In this document: in pieces, positions 1-10,529 of the stretch | How positions within the stretch are numbered: the first letter of the stretch is position 1 | Layout of the letters: the number at the start of each line of letters is the position of its first letter | NCBI GenBank assembly: GCA_004151065.3 | Contig: NWUY0304803059.1 | Coordinates: forward strand, 1 to 22,248 | DNA: 22,248 nucleotides | Origin: Larix sibirica | Lineage: Eukaryota; Streptophyta; Pinopsida; Pinales; Pinaceae | Direction: 5' to 3' | The notes under the pieces: model-generated | What the model was told of the DNA's origin: nothing | What the model saw: the letters and a program-made list of their open reading frames with translations, nothing else | The model's database searches: none | Translations under genes and position numbers: made by a program

Positions 1-3000
1 CTTTTCATGTAGAATACGTAACTATTGGCAGTACTTCATGCTTAAACTATACGTAATACGTGCTTTGTTAAACTTACTAATCTCTTTACCATGAACCCAA
101 TGGAATAACTATAATTACGGAATAGAGTATACCTTATTGAAATAATAAAGATGATTGAGCTCTTTGTGATTGTAATAACCAGTATTAGTGACATAAACCT
201 GCTTGCTTATTCTGATACCTCATGTTTGGTCTGTGTTAAGAGTACGAACTCCATTAAATCTCCAGCTTTCTACGAGCTATGATTCAAGCAATGGAATAGT
301 AACAGTGATGATTAGAGTCATACCACCATTGATATGGAATTACTAGTAATATGTGATTACTCAATAGAATAGCTCCAAGTTCAACCCTATTTATATATGA
401 CATTAGTAAAAAGCAATGGCTAAGATAAGCTGATAGCTACCTTGTATTCCCTAATTACTGGATATGATTAGTACTAGATGTATTTGCATAATATACAACC
501 ATTGTTCTGTACTATGCAATCCATACGTTTCCCTCTATTCGACACCATTGGTATCTCATACTGTAATCTATGATAGCAAATGAACATTCATGGTTGATGG
601 AGTAGTAGTAAGTCCATGGTATTCATGATATTATACAGATACCCAATTCCAAGTAGCAGGAGGAGATTCATGGTTGAACGCATGTGATTAGAATGAATCG
701 AAAGGACTGCCTACTTTAATGGGGTTAGTTCATCACACTTATCTAAAAGCTTACGTGAATCAGAGAACCAATACCCTTTGAGCAATGATAACACCAGTAT
801 TACAGCTAAAGATCATTACCTAATCAGAGCTAGTACTATTGTATTACTCATATTCATAGAGCTATCAAAGCTCATAGTTTGTATCAAGCACTCATAAGCA
901 TGAATAATCATGTAGTACTAATACCCTTATCTGGAATCACATATAAAGCCTAATCAAAGCATTATAGTATTCATAGTTAAGCTAACCAAGCTATACTAGT
1001 AATAAAGCTATCCTTATATTTTCTGTAGATCGTATGATTAGACTGCAATCATTGTGGAATTTATATACGGGGCAACATGTATGTAAGCTTCAAGTGCAAT
1101 GGGTTTACTACTATCCATAACCAATCATCAGCTTGTATTATGTTACTACCAGTGTTCACATTACCTCTACTATTCAACCGTGTTAGTAAAGGTTAGTTAG
1201 ATTACACGATTCACATTGTTTCCATAATTAAGATAAGCTGCTTTGTGATTAACATGATTACATAGGGTCGATATCAGTTATAAGCTGCATGTTTATGGTA
1301 TAATGATGATGCTTACTAAACAGTTGTGATTACAGCTTCTATAAGACTAGTTATGAGCTATATTATAACAGTTCATATCTAAGCTATAAGTAATGGGAAT
1401 ACTACATCATAAACACTTATAAGAACTTTTACTATTAACTATGATAGCTAATCCATGGTAATTGATCACATTCCCTATGTGTAATGATTACTGTAATTAC
1501 GTTATGATCTTTCTATAATATAGAGATGTTTTACTACTAGGTTATGGAGTTCATAGATATGGTGATTACTTTTCTATACATGTAGGTTAAACGTATATGA
1601 TAGCTTAAGTAAGCTTAATCCATGTCCAATAATTAGGGGAACTACGTAGGTCCTTGTGCTTTACCAGTATAAGTTAATCCATATTAAACTCATGTTATTA
1701 CATAAGGAGAAGCAGTTATATAAGCTCTAATATGTAACAAGTGCTGTGCTTATTCAATTACTGTAACTATAACAATGGTTATCATACCTTGAACATACGC
1801 TCTTATTTCATATTCAATCATATAAGGGTAATGAATACAGTAACTTTCACTGATACAGGTAATTATATTGAACCGATTGAACCAATAGCTATAAGTCTTA
1901 AACAGCTATGATTATTAAGTATCTCCATTGAATTTCACTATTACTGGGATAACAATGCTTATCACTACTCAATACTTATGGAAAGTGTTACAAGCAAGAG
2001 GTACAACCATGGATATAAATACTATGGTACTAATATTACTCAATATGGTTACTCTTAAGCTAACCCTTATTGCTAAGCTCTGTACTATGTCCAATGATTA
2101 CGGTTGAATGTAACTATACCTTAGTTAAGCTCAAGTAAGCTACTAGTGTTTCAGTATCAATCATTCCTGCCCTTTGAAGTAGCATTACTATCGCTTTTGT
2201 TACTGTGTTCGATATGGCCATATCTAAACACGAAATCTCCATAATGTACTGGTAAAATTAGGCAGGGGTAGAATATAACCAATCTATTATCCAGAAACAT
2301 TGAACTACTATTAGATAATACACCTTGGATCGAGTAGCAGGATATGATAGACCGTACGAATAGGGATGAGTAAAGGGATAGCTATATGACTGCCTACTCC
2401 ACAAGGATCATCTAAGTATAGACCTAATATAGTAAGCTTATCAATAGGAACAGCTCATATGAGTGCTATCACTCTAACTATATACTATATATTATGGTAT
2501 TCCTTATTCCACATAAGCAATGGTACTTATTAGTAAGCTTGTAACTCCATTACTTATTTGGCTTATTTCTTTGGTCAGAAAGGCTTGCTTATAACTAACA
2601 GCAACATCATGGTAATTAAAGTGTGTTGAATTCCAATAGCTTGGTTATGGTCTGTGATTAGTATCGAACTCATTTTTATAAGTGTGTATGTTATTAGAAA
2701 TAGGTAAAGCTAATCAAGCTGAACAGAGACTCCAAGTAATACCTATGTTTCATAATAAATAGAAAGCAATGAGTCCAACTCTCAATCTCAGCTCGTACAT
2801 GTTTATTATTGTATTCCCCTAATTATGATAAAATACATAAACAAAGGTAATGCTATGTCTTTAATCTCTTTAATCGTAATAAGTAAGTCCATATGTAATA
2901 GTGACCGTTTCAGCTTAGACATATAGTAAACCATATCTTATAAGCACAGTCATAACTAATCAGAGCTTGCATAACCAGTATCTCATACTTATAACTTAGC

Positions 3001-4316
3001 TATTAATGGTAAGCCGTCTTACGTAATATCCCTAATTAATGGTGTTGTATGTAATAAGTGAACACATAGACTTAGAGCTCTATTACACGATATGCTGTAA
3101 TCAATGGTCATTACTGTTTCCCTGTTAGTTTAAGCATATTCATATTCCATATATCTGATACTGGTAACCTATAAGTGCAATGTCACACTAGTATTCATGT
3201 ATATTAAAATACAAGATTGGTATCACATGTCCTGTACTCATCTTTATTGAACCAATTGGATCCCTGTAATTACGAGTATGATATGGGTACCGTATTTATC
3301 CTAATTAACATGTATAACTATGACAAAGCATGATTATATCAAAATAGCACCATATAGAATGAGCATAAGTAAATCAGTAATATGAAGTGCACACATTATG
3401 CTTGAAACAGCTTGCACAAGGATAGAACTCCAAGTTACAGATAAGCTAACCTGTAATCGTAATTACTACTACCAGTATCGGTTAATCAATTAATGCAGTT
3501 TATTTGGCATATTACATTACCATCAGCTTCTAAGCTCGATCTCTCTACTGGATCTATCTATAATTATGGATATCCTTCTGTTTACATGATTATAGTCACT
3601 AGTACACCATGGATGCTTGTATAAAGCTGAATACAGGTAAGAGCGTCTCCAGGTTTTATTAGTTATGCTTATTATGTCGATATCGTGATTACTCAGCTTC
3701 ATAAAGGCTTATACTATGAACACTGATTACTTTTATTACATATGTTCCAGTAAGGGTAAAGCTCGATCATACTAGTAATAAATAGCTATGATAGATTGGT
3801 TTCACTAGCTTATGTAGAAACAGCGTAATAATGGTGATATTAGTACTAAGTTAATACGTATAATGAATAACGTATACAGAGCTTATTACACATGATACTT
3901 CACTATCCTTGCATGTTACATCATCTTGCTTAACCTTTAAGGAATCCCATTGATTACAGTTGGATCTTAACACCCTATATTATTACAATACTTATAGGTA
4001 TAACTTGTACATCTGTAATACGATACAAACTAGTAACAAGCATTGTATATCAATTCTATAATGATTACTACTATGTTAAACAAGGTTGTATACTCCTTAT
4101 TCACACTTCTTATGCAATCAGTACTAGTCTGGACACATAGGGCTTATAGCTTAGGTACCAGCTTCGTCATAAGGAATACGAATCAAGCCGGGTGTTTCCA
4201 TAACTATCCACATTGAATATGATAGATTAGCTAATTGGTATAAGTCACATGTTATAGCTGTAATACAGTACTATAAAGACCATTTCTTTTATTTGATCTA
4301 TTTATAGTCACGATTT
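1..4316. repeat. AT-rich ORF-free block of recurring short words
   Basis: No open frame of useful length exists on either strand and no family is recognisable. The block is unusually self-similar at the level of 6-12 base words. TGATTAC recurs near 355, 1250, 1331, 1488, 1563, 2095, 3687, 3725, 3954 and 4062. TAAGCT/AGCTTA, ACTAGTA (near 996 and 3771), TAATTAC and CATGG also recur throughout. These words carry stop codons on both strands, which helps explain the lack of ORFs. It ends abruptly at the broken gag near 4317. It could be highly diverged tandem repeat DNA or intergenic DNA of fungal or plant mitochondrial origin. I cannot assign it. Confidence 0.5.
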
Positions 4317-4631
4317 CTAACTAGTGAGACTCTCATGGGGTTGAGTTAGTTGGAAATATGTGTCCAACTTCTGAACCCAAGCCCTGGCAGTGCATGTGTT
4401 AGAGCCATCAAAGGATGGGAGATACAATTTCCCAACTTTCCACTGAAGATCCAGATTATGTGGGCCCCTGTTGTAGTCCCTCGGCCTATTCCTATACTTG
4501 ATGGTGCAGAAATCTTGTAGAGACATAGCGACATGAAACTCCTCTCCAAGAGCCTGATACTCCCTCAGATACTCAGTGAATCCTTCACCCTGTCCTGGCT
4601 GTCCCTGATTGCCTGCTGGCTGCCCATCCAA
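4317..4631 (-). pseudogene. Ty3/gypsy retrotransposon gag, N-terminal fragment
   Basis: A 104-residue open frame starts at the ATG ending at 4631. Its second half matches the conserved start of the plant gypsy Gag core: a basic stretch followed by LPSFDGSN, then ARAWVQKLDTYFQL. In this family Gag is the capsid-like protein that packages element RNA. The first ~40 residues are Gln/Gly-rich and variable, as is usual. The frame stops just after the YFQL motif, where the sequence abuts the AT-rich word block, so about two-thirds of Gag and all of pol are missing. It is a dead remnant, transferred from the nucleus if this is organelle DNA. The pol remnant at 18.5-21.7 kb is on the same strand but far away. 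Whether both came from one element is unknown. Confidence 0.75.
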
Positions 4632-5300
4632 AAACTGCGGTAAAAGAGTTTGAAATCGTTCTAAATTTGCAACACAGTTTGCAAAGCATCATAGTCATTG
4701 CCTGAAAATGCATTAAAAAACAAGCCCTACGCCCTTCCTTTATAAGCTGGCTCTATACTTCCCTGTGACTATGAAACTAAGAATAATTGGCTAGGCAGGA
4801 TGGTATTTTAACGAGTGAGAAGGTGGCCTGGTCACCAGCCCAAGAGATGGGAAATTAACTAGTGGAAAGGTGGCCTATGCAAGAGACCTATCGGGATGGG
4901 GAATTCACGAGCGAAAAGGTGGCCTTAATGAAAGGGGGAGATTATACTGCTCTAATTTTGCCCCTTAATATATAGAGTAGCCCAGGAGGAAGCTTTTATC
5001 ACACTTGCTCAATGAATGCTTTGGTGGTTATTAGGACAGATCAGCTCATACGTTGCGAGGAAGCAAATCATCCATGAACCAAGGGGTGGGGTTACATAAC
5101 TGTAGGAGTCTGGACAGTGAGAATATACATAGGAATCCAAGCAGTGGGGATATGCATAAACTATTTTAGTATAGGTACCAGTATGAAGCGGATAGAGACC
5201 AGAGGAGGTAGTGGAAAAAGACCACACAACTTTACCTCCCCCTTAAATTATGCGGATCCACTTGTAGGGTTTTCGGGCTCCGCAGGACATGACAATATGT
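4632..5300 (-). mobile_element. Probable retrotransposon 5' leader / LTR remnant
   Basis: This stretch lies directly upstream of the gag fragment on the same strand. It contains a purine tract (TAAGGGGGAGG on the minus strand, near 5232-5243), a TATA-like run near 4970-4977, and a three-copy tandem repeat (listed separately). I see no tRNA-complementary primer binding site and no paired LTR, so the LTR assignment is an inference from position. The open frames here show no protein similarity I can recognise. Confidence 0.35.
4799..4935. repeat. Three-copy ~49-bp tandem repeat
   Basis: Three diverged units begin near 4799, 4847 and 4895. Each has the pattern GGATGG, then an AT-rich AATT/TTTAAC segment, then CGAGTG, GAAAAGGTGGCCT and a variable spacer. 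AAGGTGGCCT is the best conserved part (near 4820, 4866 and 4917). It lies upstream of the gag fragment, in the position of a retrotransposon leader. Confidence 0.7.
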
Positions 5301-6880
5301 AAAAAAAACCATCGCAGTTAATACCCATGGGGTGGAAAATTCCTCTAGATTCACCTGGCTTATAATATGGTAGTCCTATACCCATTTAATCTATACCCGT
5401 AAGGCAAGAAGGCGAGTAATGGGCAAGTAATAGGGAAGTTACCCTAAGCGTTAATAGGGCAGCTATCCTCACCGTTCAATCTGATAAAATCCCCATATTT
5501 ATACGATGCCGATACCTTTATTTAATAATCTCATGAAGACTGAGACTCTATGGGGTTATCCCTAGCTGGGGATGCTTAACTGAGCTATTTCCTTCTATAA
5601 ACCTTTTCCGTGTAAGCTTTAGATTGTTATCGATATTGGCTTACCTTACATATATGCACTATCTAATAAGAGAAAACCTAACCGTTTAATGACGATATGT
5701 CTTTAAGTAAAGGCTTATATTTATGTGTTACTCTCAAGACCCACCGGCTTTCAAACCATTGAATCAATAAAAAACAATCCCCTCCCTAGCCATCGGCGTT
5801 CGCGTTGTGAAAAGCCATTGTTCCAGGAATAAACGTCACTTTATCAGTGCAGTCGTGCTTAGTTGTATAAGGTTCAAAAGAGCGTATCCAAAGTGCTAAA
5901 ATATTAATTGAATTGGTTTGGACCTCCTGTATCCCCTTGCTCCCCATGACATGAAGCGTTGAATTTGGATTGAACCAAGCTACCCCCCCTATTGCTATTG
6001 CTAGATTACATTGCTAGAATGGATGGATCGCCGACGTTAGGCCTTTTCTCTGAATATAAAAGTTCAGTTACTTTGAGGATAAAGTAAGATTGAACTGCTT
6101 TTTATTGCACCCAATGCTATGAGTTTATAACTCTTCTTTCTGCCTTATAACCATGCCACGTAGAACCACAAATTAGAAATAAAGAGGAGAACTACTGGGA
6201 GTGTCAGTTCCTATCCTAAGAAGAAGGTATAGTTTAGTTATTCTTTCATGAAAAGAATGGATACTTTGTTAGAAATAAAATGGCAATTAGCTTAGTAGAA
6301 GCGAAGCTATGAGATTATATATGTAATATCTTCCCTTATTATTGAAAAGAAATAAGTGAAATATAGGCTTGCATATATACGTTTAACCTTTACTTTGTAA
6401 CGATATTATTTTCAATATTATAGTATACTTTCCATATCTATGTGTTTTCCTTTTCCTTTGTATGTAACAAGAAATCAATACACCAATAATATATTATATA
6501 GCATATCTACGTTTTACTTGTCTTTTGTAATTTGTAATCTGAATATGCAATTCCAAGGCTTAGGTTGTTATAAATTATTAGTTCTATAGCTAATAGTTCG
6601 GAGTGCATGTGCACTACAGCTACTCTAAAGACTAAGGCTTGTAGTAAGCTAGTATGAACTTACTCAATTACTACAGCTAGTGCTAAGACTAAGGGCTAGT
6701 GTAGAGAGTACCTTGGCTAGTGAGGTCTTGACACGATATACATCATGATGAGGTTCCACGTTTAGGGTTCCACGATGAGCCCCGCAAGAGGGTTCACAAC
6801 GCAGGTTCAATGAGATTACACAACAATACGTTTATCTATGAAGGCGCTAGTTATAGGACTAAGGCTAATAGTCTTTAAAT
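5301..6880. other. Non-coding DNA, no gene recognised
   Basis: No protein, rRNA or tRNA signature is evident. 5890-6060 has the mixed composition typical of plant mitochondrial spacers. 6340-6530 is AT-rich. 6590-6750 and 6845-6880 repeat the words ACTAAGGCT, CAGCTAGTGCTAAG and GCTAGT in degenerate form. A near-identical 22-base phrase beginning GCATATCTACGTTT is found at 6501 and 6956, with a weaker version at 6370. Confidence 0.4.
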
Positions 6881-6978
6881 TGCCTCTATGTTCGTGCTGT
6901 TAAATGGCCCACCACGTGCTCCATGTTCCTACCGGTCCATACATATATGATAATGCATATCTACGTTTCACTTGTCCA
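6501..6978 (+). repeat. Pair of short direct repeats (GCATATCTACGTTT...)
   Basis: The segments at about 6501-6522 and 6956-6978 share GCATATCTACGTTT, one C/T mismatch, and ACTTGTC. A third, weaker relative starts near 6370 (GCATATATACGTTTAAC). They are dispersed about 455 bp apart and are not within any recognisable gene. Confidence 0.55.
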
Positions 6979-7194
6979 TAGTCCGATTCAATTAATTGCC
7001 TATATGATGTTTGCTTTTATGCTGCTGCCCAAATTGAACTTTCTTACTTTAATGCTCAGTAATGTGGTGGGAATGCTGAATGGATGGCCCCCCGTCCCAG
7101 AGGTGGGGGCATAGTAATACACACTAGGACTACAGTAAGGCTATATTACTTACCTTACATATTAATAAAGCTTCTTTCTACGGCTTCTATATAC
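6881..7194. other. Spacer without a recognisable gene
   Basis: A 63-codon open frame (6923-7114, plus strand) is hydrophobic in the middle but shows no family signature and no ribosome binding context. I regard it as chance. The segment includes the second GCATATCTACGTTT copy and a CCCCCGTCCCAGAGGTGGGGG potential hairpin near 7090-7110. Confidence 0.35.
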
Positions 7195-7870
7195 AAATGA
7201 TCTGGTGATACGGCTGGACGGGAGGATACGTATGTAATGTTCGGGCTATACTTTTTATACAGCTGTAATGTTGATACGTCTGTACTGACCTGACTCTACG
7301 GGTGGACTGATTCTGACTGGGGTTGATACGGATGTCATGTTGATACGGACTGATTCTATGGGTGAACTTCTTTTACGGCTGGACGGATGCTAGGGCTGGC
7401 CATGTGATACGTATGCCATGGTCGGGCTGGTCTGGTCGGTATGGGATGAGAATACAGGATGTAAATATATAACAGTCTGATCCGGCTAAGCACATAGTAC
7501 ATTCAGTTACAGCAAGGATAGCCCACAAACGGATAGTACGGGCTGTGACGGCAGATCTTCTTTTCAAGCTGGTACATACGGTCTGGAACAGTCTCAAAAG
7601 TACTATAAAAATCATACAAGATGGTAGGGTATAACCTATACGCACAAAGGTACTAGCACTTCTAATATGTAATTACTATAAATCCTAATGATATGGTACG
7701 ATCACGGATGGACTGCTTCTACGGCTGGACGGATAATTTGATACTGCTGTACAGATTATACGTATAGAACGTATTATACGTATTTCATATTTATATGGCT
7801 CACTATAAATACGGATGTTAAGGTCAGGCTGTACTGGTCGTTACGGGATAGAACTTACAGGCGGGATGGA
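7195..7870. repeat. Degenerate TACGGCTGGACGG-type repeat region
   Basis: TACGGCTGGACGG occurs near 7209, 7374 and 7719, each time followed by GATACG/TACGTATG-like words. GTCGGGCTGGTCTGGTCGGTATGGGAT near 7423 is echoed by GTCAGGCTGTACTGGTCGTTACGGGAT near 7824. Shorter words (GATACGG, ACTGATTCTA, TACGTAT) fill the gaps. The block looks like a strongly diverged tandem array with no clear fixed period. An antisense 90-codon open frame at 7373-7645 has no recognisable motif and is probably a by-product of the repeats. Confidence 0.55.
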
Positions 7871-8061
7871 GCGTGGTAGACCCGTAGCGCAGTCACTACC
7901 GGTAAAGATCTTTTTATTGGAGGAAAGACCCGGTTCCAGCGGGGCTAAGTGCCTGACTCCAACGTGGACTTAAAGGCAAGGAGAGTAACTCCGGGAATGA
8001 GCGGTAACTTACTGACTCTTCTAGCGTCTCTCGGAGCAGTCACTTACTCTTAGTGCTTCTA

Positions 8062-8107
8062 CTGGCTTGCTGACTTACTGGCTTGCTGACTTACTGGCTT
8101 GCTGGGT
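8062..8107 (+). repeat. 16-bp tandem repeat, ~2.8 copies
   Basis: The unit CTGGCTTGCTGACTTA is perfectly repeated at 8062-8077 and 8078-8093. A partial third copy starts at 8094 and decays into CTGGGTAGCTGG. It is a local slippage or duplication product in non-coding DNA. Confidence 0.9.
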
Positions 8108-8515
8108 AGCTGGTGGGATGGCTGGACCAAAGAGTGGGAACACAGATCCAGGCCCCACTAAATATCAAAATTCTGGGAGTATTGAAATACAGTTCTGACG
8201 ATCCCACAACAGTTGCTGTCCAACCTGTCTGATTACTAAAGTAGGCATCTAAAGGGAATCCCTATGGGGTCTAAGCGCCTAAACAAGCAAGCCTGTTAAA
8301 TTTAAGGAGTCTGGCATTCCTTTCCTAAGACAGTAGTTCTGAGGATCCCACCCACACCCATATGGGTAGCTGTCTAAATATATTAATCCAACAGGCTTCA
8401 AAAGTGAATAGCAATGCTTAAAGTAAGTACCTACCCAAGCACTACTCCATTCATTCTACCCAAACCCATCCCAAGTTGACACCAGGCAAGAGAATAGAGG
8501 CTAGACCTGGACCCT

Positions 8516-8600
8516 CCTTCCAGCCAGCATCAGCAGAATATTAAGTTCTTTTCAATCTGTGCTTCCTTTGGTGAACTAAATCTTGTATCTCATCTGGCGC
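8516..8600 (+). repeat. Diverged dispersed repeat, copy A
   Basis: It starts with CTTCCAGCCAGCA, continues through AGTTCTT and GGTGAACTAAATCT, and ends with CATCTGGCG. The same ordered blocks occur about 860 bp downstream at 9377-9444 with several indels. No coding capacity is evident. Confidence 0.5.
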
Positions 8601-9376
8601 ATGGCTAAATCGAAATTTCATCTGTTAACAACTTGTCTCAATCTATTCTGGGTCAATGGGTGATATGGGTTCCATCCATTCTCTCATGAGGTCTATCCAT
8701 ATGTCTAGCCGGCAAGCTCCCGCCAGCCCTCTTTTAATTCATCCTCGTTTCATTTACCAGCCAGCCCTTGTTCCTCTCCCAGCAAGCGGCGAGGTTCCCA
8801 CTAAACCAAAAAGCAAATGATTTCTCTCATAGGGCAACTTCATTAAATGGCATTTTTCGATAATAAAAAAGAACTTTGAGTACCCTGAATGAGGGAAACA
8901 TAATCAATCTAATTTAGTGGATCGATGGGGGCCTTTTCTCGTCGTCTGGCGGACATATCTTCTTTTATCTGTTGGGAACTTGGGGGCCTTCTCCTCTCCA
9001 GTGATGATGAACTCAATCTTGTATGGCGATAAACTCGGTGAACATCATTTATCCTCTCGCATATGGTGGGTGGCCTTACTTGTTGGGCTGTTATTTAAAG
9101 GCTTCTTCTTTCTGTTGAATGGCTCTAGCCCCGGTGTAGGTTAGTTCAAGTGGCGGGGTAATGGGGTGTGTTATTCGCTGGTATAGTTTAGGTTAGTTGT
9201 AGTGGGCCATTGGTGTGCTTACTGGGCGTACTTAGTGGGCGGACTGGAGCTGGTCGTACAGTTAGCTCTAGGCTAATCAAGCAGGCGGCAAGATAGAAGG
9301 CAGGTAGGTGGTACTGTGGACTATCGGTTTTTAATCCCTCCCTAGGTCTGGTTATCATAAGTAAGCAAGAGACTTC

Positions 9377-9444
9377 CCTTCCAGCCAGCAGCATAAGAAG
9401 AATCAGTTCTTAATCGGTGGAACTCAATCTCTTTCGTCTGGCGG
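9377..9444 (+). repeat. Diverged dispersed repeat, copy B
   Basis: It shares with the copy at 8516 the ordered blocks CTTCCAGCCAGCA, AGTTCTT, GGTGGAACTCAATCT and CGTCTGGCGG. Substitutions and small gaps between copies indicate an old duplication. Confidence 0.5.
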
Positions 9445-9459
9445 TAAATGTGTGGATCA

Positions 9460-9680
9460 ATAAGCTTTATGGCTATGACTTTTTCTATATGACTGTATGG
9501 CTATGACTGGTGCTTATAGGCTATGGCCGGCAATGACTGATATGATTGACTCTTACTGGTTGGCTATGACTGGAAATGACTCCTAGCAATGACTCCTGGC
9601 TATTAACTGGCTGGCAATGACCAACCTTCTGGCAATGATCGGTTATGATTGGCTATGTGAGGTGTTCTATGTGTATGGCT
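9460..9680 (+). repeat. Degenerate GGCTATGACTGG tandem block
   Basis: Words of the form (T)GGCTATGACTGG, GGCAATGACT and TGGCTATTAACTGG recur about every 12-20 bases from 9470 to about 9655. The block ends just where nad4 similarity begins (about 9681), so it marks the left junction of the fungal-type insert. An open reading frame passes through the block into nad4, but only the part after about 9681 is nad4-like. Confidence 0.65.
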
Positions 9681-10468
9681 GCTTCTTTACCATTCCATAT
9701 CTGGCTACCTCGTGCACATGTGGAAGCACCATTAGCAGAAAGTATTGTACTAGCAGGTCTAATTCTGAAACTGACTTTATGGATACCTACGTATTATAAT
9801 AAACCTATTCCCAGATGCAACTTCATACTTCCAACCATTAGCTCAGACAATCGCAGTAATTACAATTATCTACTTAAGTCTAGCTACTCTACGACAAACA
9901 GATTGAAAAGCTCTAGTTGCTTACAGTAGTGTAGGACATATGGCTGTAGTAGTACTAGGTCTATTCAGTAACACATTACAAGGATTAGAAGGAGGTATTC
10001 TACTATCAGACGCACATGGAGTAGTTTCACCAGCTCTATTAATCTTAGTAGGTGGAGTACTATATGACCAATTAAATACACGTATTATTAAATACTACCG
10101 AGGTATGGCTCTATCAATGCCACTATTTGCACAACTATTATTCCTATTCACACGTTGTAACATAGCCGTTCCATAAAGTGAAACTGGGTATATGGATTCA
10201 TGTCATTAGCTGGTAAATATGACCGTAACCTTGTAATTGAACTATTTGCTTCATCAGGTATCCTACTATATGCTGCTTATTCAATCTACCTATTTACCGT
10301 ATTAGCTTTGGACATTACAGTCAATATCTAGGTCCAGTTCAATATGTAAGCCGACGAGAGTTTGCTGTACTATTACTACTATTAGTAGTAGCATTATTAC
10401 TAGGTATTGTACCTAACTTTATTCTTTAAGGTCTACACATGTCTGTAGCTGCATTACTATACCAATAA
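9681..10468 (+). pseudogene. nad4: Fungal-type mitochondrial nad4, C-terminal half, decayed
   Basis: NADH dehydrogenase subunit 4 is a proton-pumping membrane subunit of respiratory complex I. Similarity starts at [14 protein letters not shown]. It continues through ILVGGVLYD, TRIIKYYRGM and SRREF and ends at a TAA (10466-10468), covering roughly the last half of a ~480-residue family. Several features differ from plant nad4 and match fungal Nad4: [23 protein letters not shown] and the Leu(CTA/TTA)-rich, A-ending codon use. Damage includes a frameshift near 9775-9783, an in-frame TGA at 9904-9906, TAA at 10174-10176 with a 1-base loss just after, a frameshift near 10297, and TAA at 10427-10429. 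TGA would read as Trp in many fungal mitochondria, but the TAA codons and shifts are true lesions. It is not functional. Confidence 0.9.
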
Positions 10469-10529
10469 TTTATACCCCTTAATCTATTGCTTTATAGGTA
10501 AAAGCTAGCAACTAAAACATTAGATTAAA

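Larger units (their letters stand above)
7871..9459. other. Plant-mitochondrial-like spacer, no gene recognised
   Basis: Composition is higher in GC than in the flanking AT-rich blocks. It contains a short tandem repeat at 8062-8107 and a diverged dispersed repeat pair (8516-8600 and 9377-9444). A 75-codon plus-strand open frame at 8917-9144 encodes a Leu/Gly/Phe-rich hydrophobic segment, but I cannot match it to any family. I do not call it a gene. Confidence 0.4.

Noticed and set aside
1-4316. CRISPR array or ordered tandem array
   Set aside because: Recurring words are short and irregularly spaced, with no constant repeat-spacer pattern.
4346-4549. Second open frame within the gag fragment
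   Set aside because: It is an alternative frame overlapping the recognisable gag, with no motif of its own.
8917-9144. 75-codon hydrophobic open frame, possibly a membrane protein
   Set aside because: No family signature could be recognised, and hydrophobic frames of this size are common in T-rich spacers.
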